From Smittium culicis (Eukaryota; Kickxellomycota; Harpellomycetes; Harpellales; Legeriomycetaceae): a stretch of DNA of 25,071 bases. A model generated the notes under the pieces. It did not search any database. It was not told the origin of the DNA and was given only the letters and a program-made list of their open reading frames with translations. Shown piece by piece: positions 11,035 to 20,150 of the stretch (position 1 is the stretch's first letter; each line of letters starts with the position of its first letter). The DNA lies in NCBI GenBank assembly GCA_001970855.1, contig LSSN01002503.1:1-25071 (forward strand). Reading direction: 5' to 3'. Position numbers and translations under genes: made by a program.

Positions 11035-11351
11035 AAGATGGTGGTTCGCCATTAACGAAGGAACCAAAAGACCCACCTTAAAATTCTGGCACATTCGCGC
11101 CAGAGTTTTGCGACACGGCCTCCGTTGGCAAAATAAATAAGTAGGCTTATGCTCACGAAAGTTTCACTTTCGCTCTATACCGATTTTTTTTTTATCCTCT
11201 TCCGGTCGAAGTGATTCTGAGGCCATGTTCTTGAAATTTATTCTGAATCCCCTCACCACTATTTTCCAGTCACATTGACTGTCCATTATTTTGGACCATG
11301 CAGATCTGAACATAGCTAGGCAGCCCTGTATAGGAGAGCTTTTCTGAGTTT

Positions 11352-12090
11352 CTATTGTGATTCCTTTATGCGGCCTCGAACTCTTTCGCGAAAATCTATT
11401 TTGGGGTAGTGGTTCTTGTGACTGGCTTCAGCGGTGGTTGCAGCTGCCTGTACCCTTAGGGATCGAACGCTCCTAGCGCCTGAAAAAGACAGGATTTTTT
11501 GTCGTATTGCAGCATGCTTCTTTGAATTATGGAAATTCAACGCCTCTTGATCCATCAGCGGTTTGAAATAAGATTCATAGAGCTGAGTCAGTTTCCCAGG
11601 AAATTTCAATCACTTATGAAGGCTTTCTAATTTTGCTTGAGTTACTGTGGCGGCAATGTCAGAAAAAAGAGCTCTCATTGTGCTGGCGAAAAGGATTTCT
11701 GGTTCTTCAGAGGTGTCGATACCCTTTTTTTCTTGGATTCGTCAGTGGAAATAGTAGTCAATTGGCAGAGTTGCTTTTTCCAGGGCTAAATTTATTCAAT
11801 AGAGGGCGGAATAAGTTTTCTTTACTACGCTAGACGTTTTATCGCTAAGTGGCTGCGGAGTATAGATCGTTGAACTAGTCTTGGGACAAAAGTGGATTGC
11901 AATCTTCTTTAGTCAATAGTGATAGACTGAAGTATTTATTAATCCATGGAAGCGTTTCAGAGAGCTCAAGATATACAGAAAAGTCTGTATTGTGTATCCT
12001 TGCTGAAACGTAAGAGCCATATGGTTCTTGCTTGCTCTCCTATTCACGTAGGAGTTGCTGTACCATTTTGGTTAATAGTTTGATCTGGTG
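11352..12090 (-). pseudogene. DIRS-like gag remnant
   Basis: The minus strand upstream of the RT remnant reads as a broken gag-like protein. Visible pieces in order are FSVYLELSETLPWINKYF (about 11990-11930), then ILFASTMRALFSDIAATVTQ (about 11690-11630). LPGKLTQLYESYFKPLMDQEA follows across a stop near 11610. The end is Arg-rich (DFRERVRGRIKES, about 11400-11355), as expected for a nucleic-acid-binding gag tail. The wording resembles gag proteins I associate with DIRS-like elements of Harpellales fungi; this is from memory and should be treated as inference. At least three in-frame stops or frameshifts make it a pseudogene. Confidence 0.65.
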
Positions 12091-12249
12091 TTTGCATGTG
12101 GGAGCTTGGATTTCAGTTACTCGTACTATTGTTAATATTATTGAAGCAAATAAAAGTTTTAAATGTTATTTAGTATAAAAATTTAAAGTTAAAAATCTTT
12201 ATTCATGTAGAGTACATTTTTCAAAAAAAAGATGGTAAGGATAACAATA

Positions 12250-12308
12250 GAGTATACTTTAAATTATATATTATAAAATTATTAGTAGTTGATTTTATTC
12301 ACTCTATT
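12250..12308 (-). repeat. inverted terminal repeat of DIRS-like element, right copy
   Basis: Reverse complement partner of 8481-8545. The best-preserved part is ATTTTATTCACTCT at 12293-12306, an exact inverse match to 8485-8498. Confidence 0.65.
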
Positions 12309-12368
12309 ATTATTGGATTTTAATTTTCGGTTTAGTTTTATTGAGTAATATGGTAACACTTAATATTT

Positions 12369-12437
12369 CTTTTCTCCTCGTATAATATAAGTCAATTATC
12401 TCTCTAAAGAGCTAGATTAATTTTAAAATTATTATTA
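12369..12437 (+). repeat. direct terminal repeat of DIRS-like element, right copy
   Basis: Direct partner of 8600-8672, beginning TTTTCTCCTCGTATAATATA and ending in GATTAATTTTAA plus AT-rich sequence. It lies outside the right inverted repeat, whereas its partner lies inside the left one. Confidence 0.6.
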
Positions 12438-13402
12438 TAAACTTATATTTTTTTAATTGTTATTAGAAAAAATATTTTTATATTCGTCAAATATTTTGCC
12501 ATTTGAAATTAAATATAAAAAAATAAATATAGATAATTGACAGTTATAAATCTCGTAAAAAATTAATTATATCCTAAGCTTTTTTTTTGAATTTCGGAAT
12601 TTTATTGGTACGATAATAAATCCTAGGCTTAATAATTAAATAACTGCTAAATTACTTTCTCATCTAATAAAACATAATTTATAATTCACATACGTTTATT
12701 ATTACTTTTAACTTATAATTAACTAGTATAAAACTTATGTTCCAAATTATTTATAATCTTAAAAGCCAATAAAGAAAAATTTACAAAACTTTTAAAACTA
12801 AGAAAAAAAAACAAATCAATTTTAACTATCCCTAAATTTAGTAGTTTTCAACCAAACCAAAGTAAAGAAAATAAGAACGTTAGCTAGAAAAATAAAGGTA
12901 TACCAGTAAAAAGACTTAGCGATTGCCTTTTGAATAAATCTCAGCGCCTGAAGGCGAAAATTCACAAGTGATATAGCAGGAACACCAAACTCCTGGATGT
13001 ATATATAAAAAGAACCTAAATATGATAATTACGGAAATTTATTATCGGAAATCAAATTCCAAAATTTGATAATGTTAAGAATGTCATGATATTATTTTAA
13101 TATATCCAATGCTAATAAGCAAATATAAATCTCTATTTAACGTATGCGTATTAATTTTATTATAGTGTTGCTCTAAACAGAATAAAAATTTTATTTCTTA
13201 AAATACGATAATAATATTTTAATGTAATGGTTTAAGAATATATCGCGTCTATAATTAAAAAAAATAGCGAAAAGTAAATATTTTATATTTTATATTTAGA
13301 ATTTGGGTTTTATTATCTTTGAATATATAAGGTAGATTATTATAGATTTGTAATTCAAAAAATTTTTGGTTATTTCACCATAAAAATAGACATATATAAA
13401 AA
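12438..13402. other. AT-rich intergenic region downstream of NAA35
   Basis: It separates the DIRS-like element from the 3' end of the NAA35 gene. It is AT-rich with no supported gene. The only notable spot is about 12900-13000, slightly richer in GC, where the minus strand reads QEFGVPAISLVNFRLQALR for a few dozen codons; it is discussed under findings. It should also hold the NAA35 3' UTR, since the gene is transcribed leftward into it. Confidence 0.6.
13308..13313 (-). promoter_or_regulatory. candidate polyadenylation signal for NAA35
   Basis: AATAAA on the minus strand, about 90 bases downstream of the NAA35 stop codon. This is a canonical hexamer, but such strings are frequent in DNA this AT-rich, so it is only a plausible candidate. 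Confidence 0.35.
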
Positions 13403-16400
13403 CTATTTTTTAGAAAGGATCGGTAGTGGATAGAATGGATGGTACTTAAAAGAAAAGTCTAATGTAAAGCGGTCCAAAAAGCATTTGTTGAGGTTGTTCC
13501 AAAATATACTCATTTCTTCTAATTTATGATGCTCAAATATCTGGTTTAAATCAAAGTCAGAAAAATCATGGATCTCTAGTTCCTCTGAGCGAGTAAAATC
13601 AGAAGTTTGTATGTCAAGGCCAAGATCCTTATTTTTGCTAGATTTTAATAGTTTATGTCTATACACATCCAAAACCAAGCACGAAAGATTTTTTAAATTA
13701 GCCGAGAATGTCACACATTTAATTTTCAAAGGATTGTTTATAGATGAAATATCTTTTTGGATATTTAAAAGGCTATTACACATCATATAGTTAGAAATAG
13801 ATAGTCTAGATACATATAGCAACTGCTCTAAGAGATATTTCTCAGTTGGCTTGAATGGAAGTTCAAATTGAAGCTTATTGCTATCATCCAAATGTTTGTT
13901 ATTTAGGAGAATGTTATTATAGTTAGTTGATGGATCAAATTTCATATTATTCTGTGAAAATTCTTCATCAGTAGATAATTCGTTCAGACCAACTTTTAGA
14001 GATGGTAGTAGTCTATTTACGGTACCGAGAGATTTTTCGCACAGTTCTAAAATATCTTTCAAACTCTTATTGTCAAGAATTGAGTTATCAAACTCAAAAA
14101 AATCGTTAAATGTGTGAAATTCAGGTGTTTTTAGCCTACTTACAGTGCGGAATCTAAGATTAAATCTAGAATTTTGGTTTTCCTTAGAGTTTTGATTCAA
14201 ACTATTCAAACAATTTTCAGCTGCATTAACTAAGTAAGAGTCGATCGAGATCTCATGTTTCCCATTATCGTCGTCAAACTCATAAGATAGTTCTTTCTTA
14301 TATCTTTCAAATAATGAAATGATTTTGGTTGAATTTTTGTATATGTATATGTCCCAAGGTTTGGGTATGAGGCCTAATAATTCTAGCGAGCGATGTAGTA
14401 GATATTGACCAAATGAAAATACTCGCTGTGCCTCTAAAAACATGGACTTAAAGTTGATTTGCATTGAGGGGTTAAAAACTAAGGGAAAATCTTCAAATGT
14501 GGGGTTTACACTAGCATCATAGTAATAAGTTGGGAGAAATGGGTTTTGATTTGAATTTGATTCAGAGATAGCAATTCTTGATTCGAATATTTCATTAATA
14601 GAGGATATTCTATCAATTATTGAAGACGTGATTCGGAAGTTGTTGTGTAAATACCAGTAAACTTGTGAATATTCATATGGTTGGTATATATTTAAGGGAA
14701 AACCTAGGTCTAAAAAGTGTTGCATCAGCGAACATTTTGTGAAAAAAACAAAGTTGGAAAATAAAAACATGTTAGGCGTATTTGATGAAGGATCAATTAA
14801 ACTATTATCTATAAAACCATCATTGCCTAAGTACTCATGAATATGTGTATCAAGGCTTTCAGAATTGTGTTGAAGATAATCAAGATCATATAGTAGCTGT
14901 GCATGAACTCTTCTTTGTCTAGGATAATTTTGATAGTACGACTTAATTATGTTAATCAAAGTTTCAGAAGACATCGATATAAAGTTATCAATGCTTGAAT
15001 TAATTCGATTTAGTTGAGTATTGTTTTTGTGATTACTTGACTTCAATGAGTCAGAATAGTTACTGTGTATATTCAGAAAAGAGAAGGGGAGAGGTCCAAT
15101 CGAGTTTGAAATTTGGCTTTTAATAAGCCTCGACATAGGGTGCACAATCAAAAATCTATCGTTGTTAAATAGAATAGATTGAAAAAGAGATCTTGAATAT
15201 GCTGTGGCGCTAGGCGATCTTAGTGAGAAGCTTTGAGAAAAATGAACAAGCTGGCTAACAGATTTAATGTTTAAAACAATGGGAATTAGTTCAAGTTCAT
15301 TAGAGAAATTTTTTAGAATCTCTAAAGATTCTTCGAAGGAAATGGTTTCAACGCTTTTACAAGGAGCATCTACAGATAATTTCCTAATAAAATTGGGATC
15401 GAAAACAAATCTTAAAGAAAAATTTTCTGGTTTTAACGATAGAAGCTTACTAGTTTTTAGCTTTTGCGACAACTCAGAAATTTTCAATAAGGGGGAAAAA
15501 GAAGAAAAGTAATTTTCTGGGGTTTTTGAAATATTGTCATAACTGTAAAAATTAAGAGAAAGTAGCCAGTTTAGCTTTAATTCAAGTCGGGTAAGTAATT
15601 CGTCGATCAATAGGTTTGAATTAATTTTACTTTGAATCTTATGAGCTTCAATTTCTGGATTTATTGTAAGATTATTAATTTCAAGATCAGCATAATGTTC
15701 TAAGTAACTTTCTAGAATATACTCATGAATAAATCCTCTATTATTTCGAAAGTAGTTAATAGAGTTTTCCAATAAACGAATTGCATCATTAATTTGAATG
15801 TTTTTATAGAAATCCTTTGAATATGTGTTAAGCGAAAAGTCCTCTTCAGAAAAAATGTTGTGATTTTTTAATTCGTTAAGTAATATTTGTGAGCATTTGG
15901 CAGTGGCGATAACGATCGGATAAATGACAAGATCTCTAAACAATAGAGGCGATTTTTTGGAAGAGTAGAAGCGAGAATTTATAGTTTCAAGCAATATGCT
16001 ACTATCTAAATGTTCGTAAGAGTAATAAAGGCAAGAATATAAAGTTTGAGGTAGTCCAATTCCGTCGTAAAACATATTCTGTAAAAAATTCAGTTCAATA
16101 ATAAAGTAGGAGTTAGGGATGAGAATTGAATTAGCAAGGAGAATGAAAGAGTGAATGTCTATTATATATAGTTAAATAATTATGATTATCGCATACCTCG
16201 AGTTTAAAAAGCTCATCAATAATAAAAATACTTTGCTCTAGATTTATTTCAGTATCAATAGAGTATATTTCATCCTTAAAGTCAAGATCAACATAGCCGG
16301 TATCCATTTTTGAATTCATGATTTCCAGAGCGGCCATGCTATCAAACAGAGTGAAGTTTTTATTCCTAATCATTTGTCCGGGTAATAGAGCAGCAGCTGA

Positions 16401-16454
16401 CTCTTTGACAAGGTCGGTAATGTCGATCCAGTTGAAATCATTGAAATCTTCCAT
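13403..16454 (-). CDS. NAA35: NatC N-terminal acetyltransferase auxiliary subunit (NAA35/Mak10 family), two exons
   Basis: Join exon 1 (16454-16197, 86 codons) to exon 2 (16078-13403, 891 codons plus TAG), giving 977 aa. NAA35 is the scaffold of the NatC complex. It anchors catalytic NAA30 and small NAA38 at ribosomes, where NatC acetylates nascent chains starting Met-Leu/Ile/Phe/Trp. Family features are visible: WIDIT (residues 9-13), LFDSMAALEIMNSKMDTG (about 36-53, the signature usually read as IExMDPKMDxG), LPQTLYSCLY (about 95-104), FSEEDF (about 162-167), YSRSLFQSILF (about 380-390), YPRQRR (about 471-476) and LGFPLNIYQPYEYSQVYWYL (about 544-563). At 977 aa it is longer than the human and yeast proteins (about 725-735 aa), with extra Ser/Asn-rich stretches in the C-terminal half. 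There are no internal stops. The ATG at 16454 is preferred because upstream extension of the frame has only a TTG. Splicing is phase 0 (KLE/NMF). It is flanked by transposon debris and a dead paralogous copy about 6.75 kb to the right. Confidence 0.93.
16079..16196 (-). other. NAA35: spliceosomal intron of NAA35 (118 bp)
   Basis: On the minus strand the donor is GAG/GTATGC and the acceptor TTTTTACAG/AAT. A CTAAC branch-point-like motif lies about 30 bases before the acceptor. Without removal of the intron the first-exon frame would run into a stop, cutting the Mak10 domain after about 100 residues; with removal the two halves join in phase 0 into one family-like protein. The decayed copy keeps the same intron position, which supports the model. 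Confidence 0.85.
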
Positions 16455-16934
16455 TTGAGTAGTGTTATTGATTAAATACAAAATAGTACGGCAAGGCAGA
16501 TAAGATGAGATTTGTCAAATTTATTGTTATAAGCCCATATATCTATTATAAAAAGCGGTTTGAATTGCCAATCCTGAAGAGAGAAAGACTGAATACTACT
16601 TCAACGATATATAGGTATTGTTAATTTGAAGAGCAGAGTTTTATACTTAATGTACCTATTAAATTGTATCTCAATCGGCGTTATTTTCTATACAGTTGCT
16701 GATAGGCCACAAACTAAATTTTGATGAAAAATTTTAGGGTATTTGACTTTACTATAATCTATTCGACTTTTTTTATGTAGCTTATACAAGATAAGATACC
16801 TCATTGGCACATTTTATGGACAAGTTTCTTGAGTATAACATTAATTAAATGATATATCGGGTATTAATAGCTCCAAATTATACAACTCTTATCGAAAATA
16901 TAATATAATATGATATATCCATCTCCATCTTTAA
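16455..16934 (-). promoter_or_regulatory. NAA35 upstream region, duplicated with the gene
   Basis: Non-coding 5' flank of NAA35. From about 16640 to 16930 it aligns with 23387-23860 upstream of the pseudogene copy, once the 23525-23720 insertion is removed. Shared landmarks are CCACAAACTAAA (16707 and 23453), AGATAAG (16789 and 23724) and ATCGAAAATATA (16891 and 23826). It presumably includes the promoter, but no specific element is recognised, and no motif stands out as more conserved than the rest. Confidence 0.6.
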
Positions 16935-16965
16935 CCTTTTCATGGGAGGTGGGTTATTTTTGTCC
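16931..16965 (+). mobile_element. transposon-end-like motif related to the 23525 miniature element
   Basis: Starts with TTAACCTTTTCATGGGAGGT and continues into a T-run and GTCC. 26 of its first 35 bases match the left end of the TTAA-flanked element at 23525, and most differences are transitions. No matching right end (AAAGGGTTAA-like) was found downstream, so it may be a decayed or larger relative whose other end is lost. It lies just where similarity between copies A and B stops. Confidence 0.45.
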
Positions 16966-16975
16966 ATTTGGGAGA

Positions 16976-17400
16976 TTCTAAACGAAGAGAGCATTTTGCT
17001 GCAGTATAATTTTATTTGTTTGGGCATTCAGATATTGTAAATTTTATTGGCAGAATTAAAATGGCATTTCAATTTCTCTAATTATTCATTTCAATTAAGA
17101 ATTTTTATTTGCTATAAAAAAGTACCGATTTTTATTATCGGATCATAACTCAAATGCAATTATATACACTTTAACACTTGACGCTATAAAATATGGGTTC
17201 TAAACGAAGAGAGCACTTTATTGCAGTTTAATGTTATTGTCTTGGCAATCTATTTGTAGCAAATATTATTGGCAGCAATGAAAAGAGATAACCGTTATCT
17301 ATTAAATTCCGAAAGAATTATTTGCTAAAAAAATACTAGATTTTATTTACTGGCTAATAATTAAATATGAAATTTCAAGCACTGGAATTCTTTATACATA
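16976..17400. repeat. two tandem copies of a ~222-bp repeat
   Basis: TTCTAAACGAAGAGAGC occurs at 16976-16992 and again at 17198-17214. Similarity continues through TTGCAGT.TAAT, ATTGGCAG and ATTTGCTA.AAAA landmarks for most of the unit, giving a period of 222 bp. The second copy fades near 17350-17400. Non-coding. It follows directly after the transposon-end-like motif at 16931 and may be internal sequence of that element. Confidence 0.8.
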
Positions 17401-18099
17401 AAAGTCCTGCCTTCATAAAGAATCCACCAAATGCCCCTCTTCATAAAAAATCTCCAATTTAAAGGTTTTTAAATAGCTCGAGGTAATTAAAAAAAAGCCT
17501 ACTAATTTTTTTTTATTATTAATTTAGAAACATTATTCTCTTAAATTTTAATTCGTTTTATACCCCAGTTTTAAAAGCAAAACAAATAGTTTTTGAATTA
17601 GACAGTAAAAATTCATTAAAAAAAATCTCTACTAGTTATTGGAGAATTAATAACTCATCGATTGAATTACAGCAAAGGAAAAAAGTTACAACCAGAAATT
17701 CTCCTAGGTAAAAATTCTGAGGCTGTAAAGCCCGAATCATATTCAATATATGAAATCTAAATATGAACAGAACACATTTTGCTTTTCTAGACATTAATAG
17801 CCGTAAAATATTGAAAAAAAATAGATAATACTAAATATAGCCTTTTAGTTATGTAATTATCTCAATATGAAAAACAAGACTGTCTATTTCTATATTTAAA
17901 AATGTTGATCTTTATATCATTGAAATATATAGAAATAAAAGATTATTTCATTAAAATTTAAAATAATTGATATAAATTCCAAATAAATACATTAAAGTTG
18001 ATTATTTATATTACATGGGATAATCAACGATATAAATAGATAGATTTAATCTAATGGAAATCAAAGAAATGTAATAAAATGATATAATAAAGTGAAAAA
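17401..18099. other. AT-rich spacer with no recognised feature
   Basis: Nothing beyond simple AT-rich sequence and a short direct repeat (CTTCATAAA.AATC near 17412 and 17440). No open frame, RNA gene or shared repeat was recognised. Confidence 0.6.
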
Positions 18100-18640
18100 C
18101 TTAAGTTAACTATTAGAAGATATTTTATAAAATATTATATACCGTTTTAAATATGATATTTTTAGAGGAGAAGCAGCTTTTTTTGCCTTAACGCTCCAGG
18201 TTGATACTTTTCAGAGACAAAAATTGCAATAATTATAGTAATCTCTTGAAATCTATACTACTAAAATTAATATACTGTTTTTATCTAATGTTATAAGTGG
18301 AGCAGCAGATTTTTTTTGCGTTAACGCTCGAGGTTGGCACTATTTTGAGCCAAAAAATATGAAAATTCAAAGTTTACTATTAAAAAATCTAATATAAAAT
18401 ATAACTTTGTTTTAAATTAGATTTTATTAGTGGAGCATCGAATTTTTTTTTGTTAAATCTCCAGGCTGATACTATTGTAGTGTAACCATCGTATAAGTAA
18501 TGCCTTGATATTAAAACAAATACTATTAAAAAAACATATTTGTTTTCATTCAGATTTTATTAATTATTTATACACTTTTTATGCATTAAAGCTCCAGGTT
18601 GAAACATTTCTGAATTTTTAATTTTTTTTAAAAAGTATAT
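18100..18640. repeat. four-copy tandem repeat with ~133-bp period
   Basis: Cores like GTGGAGCAGCAGATTTTTTT followed by TTAACGCTCCAGGTTGATAC recur, with the TTA of the core at 18188, 18321, 18453 and 18586. The spacings are therefore 133, 132 and 133 bp. The AT-rich linker (TACTATTAAAA..., GTTTTAAAT) is also shared. Copies are diverged, yet the period is almost unchanged. Non-coding. The array abuts the LINE-tail fragment at 18678. No copy was seen near the other LINE tail at 6259. Confidence 0.88.
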
Positions 18641-18677
18641 TTAAAACAATATAATATAGCTTTTAAAAAAAAATAAA

Positions 18678-18948
18678 GCATTAAAAAAAATAAATTTTTT
18701 ACAAAAAAATCCTATACAATTAATCCCCACCACTATAGAATTATAGAAACACTGTGAAACGATCCAAGGGCGCTGGTGATTCACTAATACTTTCAAGAAT
18801 TAGCAAACAGTTAGCACAGATGTTACTCAAAAATTTTGTTTTTGCCAGTTCAATAGTTTGGTGGGCACTACAAGCACGAAACTGGTTTTTTTTTTAGACT
18901 CCCCCCCAAAGAGATATCCAAACTCCTCCATTTGAGCTGACTAGACTT
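18678..18948 (-). repeat. dispersed repeat, copy 2 (probable 5'-truncated LINE tail)
   Basis: Matches 6259-6535 in the same orientation over about 270 bp, with long nearly identical runs such as GGTGGGCACTACAAGCACG. Because copy 1 lies immediately 3' of a LINE reading frame, this copy is best read as the 3' end of a LINE insertion truncated during target-primed reverse transcription, a common fate of LINE copies. No target-site duplication was identified. Confidence 0.75.
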
Positions 18949-20150
18949 TTCAAACTATGAAAAAATAAACTTCTATTCAAAAATTTTGAATCATAAATTT
19001 AAATAAAAGGTAGCATTGACATAAATTATGACGACAATCCAGAAAGTTAATTGATTAATGAAATACTTTATGAATTTGGTATCGGCAATAAAAATCCCAT
19101 GACATGCCCCAATGGCCTAGAAAAATATAACTAAATCCAATTATCATAAGTCCAGTTAATCTTATTAGAAGATATAGCTATACAAGTTGATACAACTTTC
19201 ACTTATAAATTTAACTTTACCAAATATTATTCAATTCATAGTTGATATTTTATTTAAGCACAAAGTGTAAGTATTTCTTCTAAGAAAATCACGATTAAAA
19301 CCTCCACAGTGTTAATATAAAATTGCATAGAATATATAATATTATTATTAGTACAAAAATAATACAACATAGAATAAAAAATATCTAGAGAAAATAAGTA
19401 TGGTTTATGTAGCTCGTAAAAGAAATATTTTATAAATAAAATAAAGTATCAGTTTAATGACTACGTACCTAAAAGGATTGAGGCCAAATCACAAACCAGT
19501 ATGGTATTCTTTAATATTGATTCGTATATATTAGTCAGGCAAAGTAGAAAGGAGCGATGAGTAAAAAATAACTTAAAGTAATGGATAATAGTATGAATAT
19601 TACTAGATGATTTATATACTTAAATATAAGATTGCAAATAAAGCATAGGCACTTATCCAAAGGTACGGTATATCGATTTGACTATCACTCGATATTCATC
19701 AAAAAGTCTATGATAAGCCTAAACTCTATAATCGAATTTATGAACAGTTTAGTCTAGTTATGTTCAATAAATCGGCACATTCTGAAATGAAATAGTCTAT
19801 TGAAAATTTGAGTTATGAATCGCTAATCCTTTCCATCGCTGCTATCGTCCGTTGATGCTTATCGCATGCGAAAAAATATAAATAGTCTATTTAGTAAAGC
19901 AAACAAAAAAAATGCCTATAAAACGCGCAATGCTTCAACCTTTAAAATAGGAGTAGAAGTATTATAACATATCGAATGTTTATATCACTATATATCATAC
20001 AGCATAGGACCTGTAAGGCAAAATTTCCATCAGAATATATTTTTTGCAATATGAATGGTTCAAGAGCCCTTAATTCACCAAGTAACACTGTATATTTAGA
20101 ACCCAAAAGATAAATTCCATTAATTTTATAATATAGCTAATCACAATCAA
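18949..20150. other. AT-rich spacer with no supported gene
   Basis: About 1.2 kb between the LINE fragment and the NAA35 pseudogene. Portions read like protein on the plus strand (for example near 19072-19130), but stops occur at about the rate expected by chance. No domain, RNA gene or repeat is recognised. Its right end corresponds to the 3' flank of the NAA35 pseudogene; similarity to the flank of copy A fades quickly past the stop-codon position. Confidence 0.55.

Larger units (their letters stand above)
8481..12437 (-). mobile_element. decayed DIRS-like (tyrosine-recombinase) retrotransposon
   Basis: About 4 kb of sequence with higher GC than its flanks. On the minus strand it encodes the remains of gag (about 12.1-11.35 kb), RT (about 11.0-10.48 kb), probable RNase H (about 9.95-9.46 kb) and a tyrosine recombinase (about 8.95-8.69 kb). 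This gene content is diagnostic of the DIRS order, which lacks LTRs and a DDE integrase. The ends carry related sequences: an inverted pair (8481-8503 with 12286-12308) and a direct pair (8600-8672 with 12369-12437), in line with the complex terminal repeats of DIRS elements. Frameshifts and stops interrupt every domain, so the copy is dead. It abuts the truncated LINE at 8440. The exact borders are uncertain by tens of bases. Confidence 0.85.
13403..16934 (-). repeat. segmental duplication, copy A (contains intact NAA35)
   Basis: Aligned with 20151-23863 in the same orientation. The offset is 6745-6761 bp throughout the gene and jumps to 6935 bp only beyond the miniature transposon present in copy B. 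An identical 24-base block begins at 14381 here and at 21126 there. Coding, intronic and upstream sequence are all included, so it arose by DNA duplication and not by reverse transcription of mRNA. Confidence 0.9.

Noticed and set aside
15267..15512. 81-codon open frame on the plus strand inside NAA35 exon 2
   Set aside because: It is antisense to a well-supported coding exon and has no recognisable motif; it is an open shadow of the minus-strand gene.
16455..16481. Nine extra codons extending NAA35 upstream from a TTG
   Set aside because: A TTG start is not expected in a eukaryotic nuclear gene when an in-frame ATG at 16454 directly precedes the conserved domain.
18990..19950. Plus-strand frame reading like protein near 19072-19600
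   Set aside because: Stop codons occur at about the frequency expected for this base composition and no domain is recognisable, so it cannot be told from chance.
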